From Streptomyces oceani (GTDB taxonomy: Bacteria; Actinomycetota; Actinomycetes; Streptomycetales; Streptomycetaceae): a stretch of DNA of 45,331 bases. Positions 26,134 to 32,538 of the stretch are shown here, piece after piece (positions within the stretch are counted from its first letter, which is position 1; the number at the start of each line of letters is the position of its first letter). A program made the position numbers and the translations under genes. The stretch covers positions 17,961-63,291 of the forward strand of contig NZ_LJGU01000122.1 of assembly GCF_001751245.1 (NCBI RefSeq), read 5' to 3'. Under the pieces are notes generated by a model that did not search any database, was not told the DNA's origin, and saw only the letters and a program-made list of their open reading frames with translations.

Positions 26134-26718
26134 TCAGCTCCCCGGTGGTTCGCCGCCCTCCTCGGCCTCCGCAGGCTCCTCGGACTCCGAGACCACGTGC
26201 ACGGCGGCCTCCTCGGCGGAGGCGGCGCCGCCGTCGATACCGACGTCCGTGCCGACGGTGTCCTTCTCCCGGTCCGGGTGCGTGCCCTCGTCCGGCGCCA
26301 GCAGTCGGCCAGCACGGCGGCCCGCCGCCTCGGTGTCGTGGCCGAGTTCGTCCACGGTCCCGGCCCGCTCGTCCCCCGCCCACTCGGCGCTGCCGACCTC
26401 CGCCGGGTCCTCCTGGTCGATCCGCTGGCCGGAACCTGCCTCGCCGCCCCGCCCCTCGGACCCGGTGACGACCTCCGCGGGCGCGTCGCTCTCCCGGGCC
26501 AGTCGCTCGTCCAGCGGCTCCCGTTCCCGCTGCTCCTCGGCCGTCGTGCCGTGGGTCTCCGCCGCCAGTGGCTTCTCCGGCGGCGAGTACCCCTCATCGA
26601 GCGCGCTGTCGACGCCGCGGTCGATGAGCGTGTCCTCCGGTTCCAGCACGCCGGCGTCCTCCCGCACCTCGGACGCGTCGTCATCGGGTTGGTAGACCTC
26701 GTCGCCCATGTCGCTCAT
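26134..26718 (-). CDS. DUF5709 acidic protein
   Basis: A 194-aa strongly acidic, hydrophilic protein without membrane segments. The DUF5709 pattern is clear in residues 25-50: LEPEDTLIDRGVDSALDEGY then SPPEKPL. Later parts are low-complexity Glu/Asp/Gly and probably disordered. ATG 26718 is supported by AGGAG about 8 nt upstream; ATG 26709 is possible. The family is common in Streptomyces and often belongs to stress regulons (general knowledge). A weak GTTT-N16-GGTGAC element lies upstream at 26800-26775. Biochemical role unknown. Confidence 0.85.
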   Translation of the reverse strand: MSDMGDEVYQPDDDASEVREDAGVLEPEDTLIDRGVDSALDEGYSPPEKPLAAETHGTTAEEQREREPLDERLARESDAPAEVVTGSEGRGGEAGSGQRIDQEDPAEVGSAEWAGDERAGTVDELGHDTEAAGRRAGRLLAPDEGTHPDREKDTVGTDVGIDGGAASAEEAAVHVVSESEEPAEAEEGGEPPGS

Positions 26719-26883
26719 CGGTCCGCTCCTTGCCGAGTCCCGCTGCTCGTGCTGCTGGTGCCTGGAACGTACGGGTCACCGGCGACGGGGACCCGCAAAC
26801 GGTGCGGGCGGGGCCGTACCGCGGAGGGTCGTGCGGGGCGGCCACGCGTACGTGGACCAGGCGGGACGGACGCCGCGCGGTTG

Positions 26884-26910
26884 GTTTCCAACCCCCCAAC
26901 CGCGGGATAC
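26884..26910 (+). promoter_or_regulatory. Sigma-B-like promoter before LLM oxidoreductase
   Basis: GTTT (26884-26887), 16 bp, then GGGATAC (26904-26910). This resembles the Streptomyces sigma-B-group consensus GNNT-N14/16-GGGTAC. Its predicted start falls about at the ATG 26921, so the transcript could be leaderless, which fits the weak ribosome-binding site. Confidence 0.45.
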
Positions 26911-26920
26911 CCGCAGGCGC

Positions 26921-27934
26921 ATGGAGACACCGAGCCCGCCCCTACCGGACAGCACCGCGAGCACCCCGAACGCGATGTCCTGCGGCTACTTCCTCGCCAG
27001 CGAGGACCACGGCCCCAGAGCGCTGGTGGAACAGGCCCGGATGGCCGAGCAGGCGGGCTTCACCTCACTGTGGATCTCCGACCACTTCCACCCGTGGACC
27101 ACCGAGCAGGGTCACGCGCCCTTCGTCTGGTCGGTGATCGGGGCGCTCGCGGAGGCCACCTCGTTGCCCGTGGAGACCGCGGTCACCTGCCCCACCGTTC
27201 GTACCCACCCGGCAGTCATCGCCCATGCCGCCGCCACCTCGGCCGTCACCCTCGGCGAGGGGCGCTTCCGGCTCGGACTCGGCAGCGGTGAGGCGCTGAA
27301 CGAGCACATCCTGGGGACGACCTGGCCGCAGGCGCCCGTACGGTTGGCGATGCTCGAGGAGGCCGTCACGGTGCTCCGACAGTTGCTGTCGGGTGAGGAG
27401 ACGAGCCATACGGGCCGGCACTACACGCTGGAGAACGCCCGACTGTACGACGTGCCCGACACTTTCGTGCCCCTGGACATCTCCGGCTTCGGTCCCGCCT
27501 CCGTGGAACTCGCCGGACGCGTCGGCGACGGATTCATCACGATGGCCCCGGACGAGGAGAGCGTGGCCCGCTTCCGACGCAGTGGCGGCGGCCAACAACG
27601 CGTCGGTGGTGGCATGAAGGTCTGCTACGACACCGACCAGGAAGCCGCGATCCGCACGGTACACCGGCGCTGGCCCAACATGTTCCTGCCAGGCGAGCTG
27701 TCGCAGGTGCTGCCGACTCCCGCGCACTTCGAACAGGCCGCTGGGTTGGTGACCGAGCAGCACGTGCGGGACGGGCCGGTGGTGTGTGGCGCCGACCCCG
27801 AGGAACACCTGCGCGCGATACACGCCTACCGGGACGCGGGCTTCGACGCCGTGCACATCAACCAGATCGGGCCCGACCTGCGTGGCTTCTTCGACTTCTA
27901 CCGCACCAAGGTGCTGCCGCACTGCGGGGGTTGA
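26921..27934 (+). CDS. F420-dependent LLM-class oxidoreductase (TIGR03557-like)
   Basis: Luciferase-like (beta/alpha) barrel enzyme of 337 aa, probably using coenzyme F420. MSCGYFLASEDHGPRALVEQ at 19-38 and ISDHFHPWTTEQGHAPFVWS resemble F420-dependent glucose-6-phosphate dehydrogenase relatives in the TIGR03557 group. GRFRLGLGSGEALNEHI is the usual phosphate-binding strand. The TIGR03557 group is uncharacterised; the hydride acceptor is unknown. Start uncertain: ATG 26921 (weak AGGCG) or ATG 26975. The upstream sigma-B-like element suggests stress expression. Confidence 0.85.
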   Translation: METPSPPLPDSTASTPNAMSCGYFLASEDHGPRALVEQARMAEQAGFTSLWISDHFHPWTTEQGHAPFVWSVIGALAEATSLPVETAVTCPTVRTHPAVIAHAAATSAVTLGEGRFRLGLGSGEALNEHILGTTWPQAPVRLAMLEEAVTVLRQLLSGEETSHTGRHYTLENARLYDVPDTFVPLDISGFGPASVELAGRVGDGFITMAPDEESVARFRRSGGGQQRVGGGMKVCYDTDQEAAIRTVHRRWPNMFLPGELSQVLPTPAHFEQAAGLVTEQHVRDGPVVCGADPEEHLRAIHAYRDAGFDAVHINQIGPDLRGFFDFYRTKVLPHCGG

Positions 27935-28089
27935 CCACCGACCTGGCCGACCGGTAGTGGCCCGCCGGCGTACCCGCAGGGGACCTCGCCGACCGTGCGC
28001 GGACGAGAATCCGTCAGCGCGCCGATTCTGACGAACGCTCGTCCACCTCGCGACGTGAGCACCACGGTGAAGGGAGGTCTCCGGCACTG

Positions 28090-29298
28090 ATGGCGAGCAA
28101 CGACGCGATCCCGGAACCGGTCGGTGGAGCGCGCGCACGCTGGCGGTCGCTCGTCCACGCCCCGCGGCGGGCACGGGGCAGCCTCCGCCGGGCTCGGCAG
28201 CACTCCGGCCCGGACCGCGACCTGCTGTTGCTCCTGCTCAAGAGCGCCCTCGCCGGAAGCCTCGTCTGGGCACTCGCCGAACTGCTCATCGCCTCGGCAC
28301 AACCGGCCTACGCCCGCTACATGGCGCTGCTGGCCATGCAGTCCAACGCCTACCAGTCGCTGGTGCACTCGTTGCGACTCGTCATCGCGGTGCTGCTCGG
28401 TGTCGTCGCGGCCGGGGTGGTAGCGCCGGCCGCGGGCACGCTCCTGCCGGCCTTCGTCGTCATGCTGCTCGTCGTCCTGGTCATCGGGCGTTGGCGACGG
28501 CTCGGCCCCGAGGGCGTGCAGGTGTCGGTCGTGGCCGTGTTCTCGTACGACGCGTTGTCCGGCGCGCCGCTGGTCATGGTCTGGGAGATCGTGTCCATGG
28601 TGCTCCTCGGTGCCGGCGTGGGCCTGACGATCAGCCTCCTCGTGATGCCACCGCTGCGGTACCGCACCGCCGAGCAGGGCGCCGACGGACTGTCGTGGGC
28701 CTTCGGCGGGCTCCTCACGGACATCGCGGACGGCCTGCGGGAGGGAGTGCCCGAGCGGGACACCCTCATCGACTGGCTGGGCCGGGCACGACAGCTCGAC
28801 CACTCGGTGCAGAACGCGCGCCAGGCGGTCGAATCGGGGGACGAGAGCGTCGTGTACAACGTCCGGCGGTTGCTCAGCCGCCGTCACCCGACCAGCTTCG
28901 CGGGTTACCGCGGCTTCGTCGATACTCTCGGCAGATCCGCTGAGCAGCTGCGCAGCATCTGTTACGGCTTGCTGCGCACCGTCGAGGAGCAGGACGGGGA
29001 ACCACCGGACGACCGGGTCCTGCGGGCCTTCGCCGAGCTCCTGGACGAGTTGGTCGAGGCGGTGTGCCAGCTCGGTGCCGCGGAGGGCACCGAGGAGCAG
29101 GACCCCGGCGCGCTGACCAGCGCGCTGCGTCGAGCCCGCGAGCGACAGCGGGAACTCGCCGGCATGTTGGAGGGCGCCTCCGCCTGGCGTGAGCAGTCGG
29201 TGTTGTACGTCGACGCCGACCGACTGATCAACGAGCTGGCCCGCGGCCACGACTACGGCGCCCTCCACCCGCCGCTGCCCGAGGACCGTTCCACCTGA
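28090..29298 (+). CDS. FUSC/aromatic-acid exporter family protein
   Basis: A 402-aa membrane protein. The N-terminal half has about five or six hydrophobic helices between residues 47 and 200 (KSALAGSLVWALAELLIAS, LRLVIAVLLGVVAAGVV and others) typical of the DUF939/ArAE-1 exporter family. The C-terminal half is a soluble, mostly helical domain with clear heptad-like segments such as TSALRRARERQRELAGMLEG. The family is thought to export aromatic acids or similar toxic compounds; the cargo here is unknown. ATG 28090 follows GGGAGG. A small AGAATC/GATTCT dyad lies upstream at 28016-28039. Confidence 0.85.
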   Translation: MASNDAIPEPVGGARARWRSLVHAPRRARGSLRRARQHSGPDRDLLLLLLKSALAGSLVWALAELLIASAQPAYARYMALLAMQSNAYQSLVHSLRLVIAVLLGVVAAGVVAPAAGTLLPAFVVMLLVVLVIGRWRRLGPEGVQVSVVAVFSYDALSGAPLVMVWEIVSMVLLGAGVGLTISLLVMPPLRYRTAEQGADGLSWAFGGLLTDIADGLREGVPERDTLIDWLGRARQLDHSVQNARQAVESGDESVVYNVRRLLSRRHPTSFAGYRGFVDTLGRSAEQLRSICYGLLRTVEEQDGEPPDDRVLRAFAELLDELVEAVCQLGAAEGTEEQDPGALTSALRRARERQRELAGMLEGASAWREQSVLYVDADRLINELARGHDYGALHPPLPEDRST

Positions 29299-29342
29299 GC
29301 CGCACCCGCGCCCTCCGGGCAGGCCCGTCGTTCCACCGCGTT

Positions 29343-29366
29343 GTTTACCCGCGAGGTGGCGGGAAC
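29343..29366 (+). promoter_or_regulatory. Sigma-B-like promoter before acidic protein/DUF2267 genes
   Basis: GTTT (29343-29346), 14 bp, then GGGAAC (29361-29366), close to GNNT-N14/16-GGGTAC, the Streptomyces sigma-B-group consensus. It precedes the small acidic-protein gene by 95 bp. Confidence 0.6.
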
Positions 29367-29461
29367 CCGGCCCGTACGGAGGTCGGGCGGCCGAGGGACA
29401 ACGCCCGCCCCATGGGGGCGCGCCGCTCGTACGCAAGCTGACCCGTACAGGAGGCGAGCCG

Positions 29462-29821
29462 ATGTCCGACGAGGAGACCACACCACAGGAGCAGCCCGAA
29501 CGCCGAGGATCGCGGGATCGTCGGGATCCCGGCGGCGACGCGCGGCGCCCGGACGACGAGGCTCTGGCGGAGCGCGTGGAGTCCGAGCGAGCCGCCGCCG
29601 GCGTGACCGACTACGCCCGCGAGGACGTGCCCGAGGCCGAGGACACCGAGGGTGTCGAGGACACCCCGACCCGCTCCGGGGTGGCGGACACCGCCGCGCA
29701 CCGCGAAGCGGACGCCGAGGTGCGGCGCCAGGCGCGCTCCGGGAAACTCGACACGGGTGACGACACGCCACCCGACGCGGAGCGCTCGCCCTATCCGCCC
29801 ACCCGCTACGGGGAGCGGTGA
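29462..29821 (+). CDS. Small acidic hydrophilic hypothetical protein
   Basis: A 119-aa protein, very rich in Glu, Asp and Arg and lacking hydrophobic segments, so probably disordered. It begins MSDEETTPQEQPERRGSRDR and ends YPPTRYGER. ATG 29462 follows CAGGAGG at good spacing. It resembles in style, but not clearly in sequence, the acidic stress proteins around it. It lies behind a sigma-B-like promoter and 75 bp before the DUF2267 gene, which suggests co-expression. Function unknown. Confidence 0.75.
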   Translation: MSDEETTPQEQPERRGSRDRRDPGGDARRPDDEALAERVESERAAAGVTDYAREDVPEAEDTEGVEDTPTRSGVADTAAHREADAEVRRQARSGKLDTGDDTPPDAERSPYPPTRYGER

Positions 29822-29896
29822 CGGAGTTACCCGAGTGCCCGCCGACCGGCTGACCGATCCGGGGCCCGCCACGCACGAGCGGAAAGCGAGAAGGAC

Positions 29897-30283
29897 ATGG
29901 AACACGACGCCTTCCTGGCAGCCGTACGGGAGCGCGGAGCGTACGACCAGGACGAGGCGCGCAGCGCCACCGTAGGAGTGCTCGCCATGCTGGGACGGCG
30001 GCTGCCGCCGGAGTCGGCCGAGCATCTGGCCGACCAACTGCCGGGCAGCCTGGGCGAGATCCTGGGGGATGCCCAGGCCCGGTCGGAGACCTGGGGCGTG
30101 CAGGAGTTCCTCGCCCGAATCGCCCAAGCCACCGGGGTGGACGAGACCTCCGCGGAGGAGGAGGCACGCGCCGTGCTGAGCACGGTCGGGGAGACGGTCA
30201 GTGGCGGCGAGTTGAACAAGGTGCTCGGTCGGCTGCCCGCCGGTTACGCCGCCCTTTTCGGCCATCCGGAACTGGCCGGCTGA
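29897..30283 (+). CDS. DUF2267 family protein
   Basis: Soluble, all-helical protein of 128 aa with two related halves: [20 protein letters not shown] then LP, and [20 protein letters not shown] then LP, each ending in a Leu-Pro. This duplicated pattern defines DUF2267, a family frequently found among stress-induced genes of actinobacteria. No enzymatic residues are apparent. ATG 29897 follows AGAAGG. Possibly transcribed with the acidic protein gene. Convergent with the hydrogenase operon. Confidence 0.88.
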   Translation: MEHDAFLAAVRERGAYDQDEARSATVGVLAMLGRRLPPESAEHLADQLPGSLGEILGDAQARSETWGVQEFLARIAQATGVDETSAEEEARAVLSTVGETVSGGELNKVLGRLPAGYAALFGHPELAG

Positions 30284-30337
30284 CGCGGGCTGACCGTCCG
30301 GCCCGGGGCGTACGCCGTCCGCCCGCCAGCTCGCCCC

Positions 30338-30856
30338 TCACGGAAGGGCGGCTGCCGGGCCAGCGTCCACGGTGTCGTCCAGCAGGAGGGCGACCATTTC
30401 GTCGACCGCGACCAGGGCGGGCTCGACGGCGTCCGCCACCACCTCGGACAGGCCCATGCCCTCATCGAGCTCGGCGGGCTCGCAACCGAGGACCAGGACC
30501 CTGTCCACCGGGCGGTCGATGCCGTGCACCGCGGCGAGCCCGTCCAGCGTCGCCAGCACGGTGGCCGGGTCCATGCCGTGCCCGTCCAGTCCGGCGCCTG
30601 GACCGGTGCCCTCCAGGTCGTGTTCCAGCCGGTACAGCGTGCCGGGAGCGCCGTCCCGGTGCACCGTGTCGACCAGCAGCAGGCCGGCGCAGCCGTCCAA
30701 CAGCCGGTAGGCGAGATGCATCCCGCGAATGCCGACATCCAGCACCGCCGCCTCATCGGGCAGCCCGCCGCGCCTCATGAGGCGACGGGCCACCTCGACA
30801 CCGAATCCGTCGTCCCGCAGGAAGACGTTTCCGATCCCCGCGACCAGCACGCTCAC
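30338..30856 (-). CDS. Hydrogenase maturation protease (HyaD/HycI family)
   Basis: Endopeptidase of 172 aa that removes the C-terminal tail of the [NiFe] large subunit after nickel insertion. The N-terminus VSVLVAGIGNVFLRDDGFG is diagnostic, with the metal-binding Asp in the LRDDGFG stretch; further family features are LDVGIRGMHLAYRLLD and LLLVDTV. GTG 30856 follows GGAAGGGG; a longer ATG start upstream is less likely. It is the last gene of the hydrogenase operon. Its natural substrate is the HhyL precursor encoded upstream, which carries a removable 22-residue extension. Confidence 0.9.
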   Translation of the reverse strand: MSVLVAGIGNVFLRDDGFGVEVARRLMRRGGLPDEAAVLDVGIRGMHLAYRLLDGCAGLLLVDTVHRDGAPGTLYRLEHDLEGTGPGAGLDGHGMDPATVLATLDGLAAVHGIDRPVDRVLVLGCEPAELDEGMGLSEVVADAVEPALVAVDEMVALLLDDTVDAGPAAALP

Positions 30857-30911
30857 CGGCGAGCCCCTTCCCGTGCCCCGCGTGAACGTGTCCCGCGGCG
30901 CCAACGCGCGG

Positions 30912-31058
30912 TCATCGGCCGTGCCGGAAGCCGGCCTGGCGGCCCATCATCCGCCAGATGCGCACCTCGCGCATCAGCCCCGGAAACTCCTTCACGGTCA
31001 GGGCGAGTACCGCCCCTCCCAGCAGCACAGCCTGCGCGATCAGTACTCTCCTGGCCAT
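30912..31058 (-). CDS. Small membrane-anchored protein, DUF6893-like
   Basis: A 48-aa protein: one hydrophobic helix (about 5-22, VLIAQAVLLGGAVLALTV), then a basic amphipathic tail with FPGLMREVRIWRMMGRQ. ATG 31058 follows AGGAGAGGG. Within the hydrogenase operon, between a 68-aa gene and the maturation protease. It may tether or assemble the hydrogenase at the membrane, but that is speculation from position and topology. It resembles the DUF6893 small proteins; assignment is tentative. Confidence 0.65.
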   Translation of the reverse strand: MARRVLIAQAVLLGGAVLALTVKEFPGLMREVRIWRMMGRQAGFRHGR

Positions 31059-31074
31059 CGGTGACCCTCTCCTT

Positions 31075-31104
31075 GGCAGTGGCAGTGGCAGTGGCAGTGG
31101 CAGT
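31075..31104. repeat. GGCAGT hexamer repeated five times
   Basis: Five exact GGCAGT units (ACTGCC on the coding strand) between the 68-aa and 48-aa genes, 16 bp upstream of the latter's start codon. Candidate length-variable tract inside the hydrogenase operon. Confidence 0.9.
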
Positions 31105-31134
31105 TGCGAGGTCGCGCCGTACGGGTCGTACGCC

Positions 31135-31341
31135 TCAGCCCGGTGAGATGTTCGGCATCGCCGGCAGGATCGCGTCGTGCTTCTTCCAGTGGACGCCGGT
31201 CGAGCGACGCGCGTCGGAGGTGCCGGACCTGTGATGGCCGGGCTGGCTCTCGGCGGGTCCCTCATTGCCCTGGCGGGTACCGTCGATGTGCGCAGACATG
31301 TCGGGTTTCGCGTCGGGTCTGCCGACTCGGATCTGGCCCAT
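31135..31341 (-). CDS. Small hydrophilic protein of the hydrogenase operon
   Basis: A 68-aa protein with a good AAGGAG before ATG 31341. It starts MGQIRVGRPDAKPDM and contains ESQPGHHRSGTSDARRSTG, then HWKKHDAILPAMPNISPG. No helix or membrane segment is predicted by eye; it is rich in Gly, His, Arg and Pro. The His pairs (GHH, HWKKH) could bind metal, but this is only a suggestion. It follows the DUF5947 gene by 22 bp on the same strand, so it belongs to the operon. Confidence 0.75.
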   Translation of the reverse strand: MGQIRVGRPDAKPDMSAHIDGTRQGNEGPAESQPGHHRSGTSDARRSTGVHWKKHDAILPAMPNISPG

Positions 31342-31363
31342 GGTGTGCTCCTTCGAGGGGACG

Positions 31364-31954
31364 TCAGGACTGTTCGGTCAGCTCGGTGAAGAACCGTTCG
31401 ATCTCCGGCCACACCCGGCTTCCCCCGGAGATGCCCCGCCACTCGCGGCGTACGACGGCGACCAGCCGGAAGCAGTCGTCGACCGGGAGGATCCAGTGCG
31501 CTTGCTCGCCACGAGCGGTGTTGACCAGCAACGCCTCGGCGTGCGGCACCAGGGTCGCCAGCTCGGCGCGGCAGTCGACCACGCCCTGCCAGGTCGCCGC
31601 GTCGATCTCCCACCGGGTCGCCCCGGCCGGACTCGGATAGTGCGCCAGGGCCGTACCGTCCGCGCGCGGCACGAAGAAGGCGAGCCCGACCGGCACCCCG
31701 AGCGGCTCCGTGGCGACCGGGGCCAGCCGGAGTCGTCGTCGCGGCACCAGCTGGTAGTGCCCCTCGCTGGCCGCGTCGCGTACGAAGAGCAACGAGCACG
31801 GCAGGCAGGCGCACAGCAGCTCCTGGCGAGCGGTGTCGACCATGTGCCGGTGCTGCGCGTCCAGGGGGACACTGCACAGGTCACAGTGCTCCGCCGAGTC
31901 CGCTCGGCGGGCCCCCGCCTGGTCGACGAGGCGTTGCAGGGCGCCGGCGGTCAT
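31364..31954 (-). CDS. DUF5947 protein, hydrogenase-associated
   Basis: A 196-aa soluble protein. The N-terminal part has two cysteine pairs: CDLC (24-27) and CLPC (50-53), plus Cys48, in a rubredoxin- or zinc-ribbon-like spacing of 22 residues. Two more motifs are LAFFVPRADGTALAHYPSPA and WPEIERFFTELTEQS. DUF5947 is known from group 1h hydrogenase operons. Its ATG overlaps the NifU-like stop (ATGA). A redox partner or metallo-assembly role is plausible because of the cysteines and position; neither is demonstrated. Confidence 0.85.
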   Translation of the reverse strand: MTAGALQRLVDQAGARRADSAEHCDLCSVPLDAQHRHMVDTARQELLCACLPCSLLFVRDAASEGHYQLVPRRRLRLAPVATEPLGVPVGLAFFVPRADGTALAHYPSPAGATRWEIDAATWQGVVDCRAELATLVPHAEALLVNTARGEQAHWILPVDDCFRLVAVVRREWRGISGGSRVWPEIERFFTELTEQS

Positions 31955-32538
31955 GTCGGCTCCGTGCCGCTCGCGGACGGCCGTAGCAGCGCGTTGAGCG
32001 GCACGAAGGCCGGCTTCGAGCCGGCACCGTCGCTCGCCGGTGCCTGCCGGACCTCCGTGAGCTCCGGCGCCACGGCGAGGACCGCCTCGCGTACGGTCTC
32101 ACCCACGGCGCCGGAGGAACCGCCGCAGCCCTGGGACGTCAGCCGGATGTGCGCCACGCCCTCGTCCACTCCGGCGAGTTCGACGTCTCCGCCACGCTCC
32201 TGGACCGCCGGCCGCAGATCCTCCACCGCGCGGGACACCCGGCGCTCCGTCGGGTCGGGGTGCAGGTCGTGCAGCACCAGCAGGTGGTTGAGCAGCTTGT
32301 CCCCGGTGAGTTTCGCGGTGAGCCCGTCGGGGGCGAAGTCCAGGACACGGGCCAGGGCCTCACCGTAGACCTCGGTCAGGGCCCGCACCGCGTCGAGCGC
32401 CGCCTCCGCGGTCGGGCCGGCGACTTCCTCGACTCGTTCGAGGAGTTCGTCGATCCGGGCCAGCCGCTGTCCGACCGCCGGGTCGTCGAGCCGTTCGTGC
32501 GCGGCAGTGGAGTGCCCAGCCGTGGAACGCTCAGCCAT
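31951..32538 (-). CDS. NifU-like protein with altered CxxC
   Basis: A 195-aa protein. An N-terminal helical half (LARIDELLERVEEVAG, LTEVYGEALARVLDFAPDGL) precedes a C-terminal NifU/Nfu-type domain (VSRAVEDLRPAVQERGGDVE ... VAHIRLTSQGCGGSSGAVGE). Genuine Nfu domains carry CxxC to bind a bridging [4Fe-4S] cluster; here Cys138 is kept and the second position is Ser141. It may therefore bind a cluster differently or not at all. Its ATG overlaps the end of hhyL by 8 bp, and its stop overlaps the DUF5947 start: tight translational coupling. Likely role is cluster delivery to HhyS (inference). Confidence 0.85.
   Translation of the reverse strand: MAERSTAGHSTAAHERLDDPAVGQRLARIDELLERVEEVAGPTAEAALDAVRALTEVYGEALARVLDFAPDGLTAKLTGDKLLNHLLVLHDLHPDPTERRVSRAVEDLRPAVQERGGDVELAGVDEGVAHIRLTSQGCGGSSGAVGETVREAVLAVAPELTEVRQAPASDGAGSKPAFVPLNALLRPSASGTEPT

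Noticed and set aside
26775..26800. Sigma-B promoter for DUF5709 (GTTT-N16-GGTGAC)
   Set aside because: Only four of six bases match in the -10 region, so it is mentioned but not listed as a feature.
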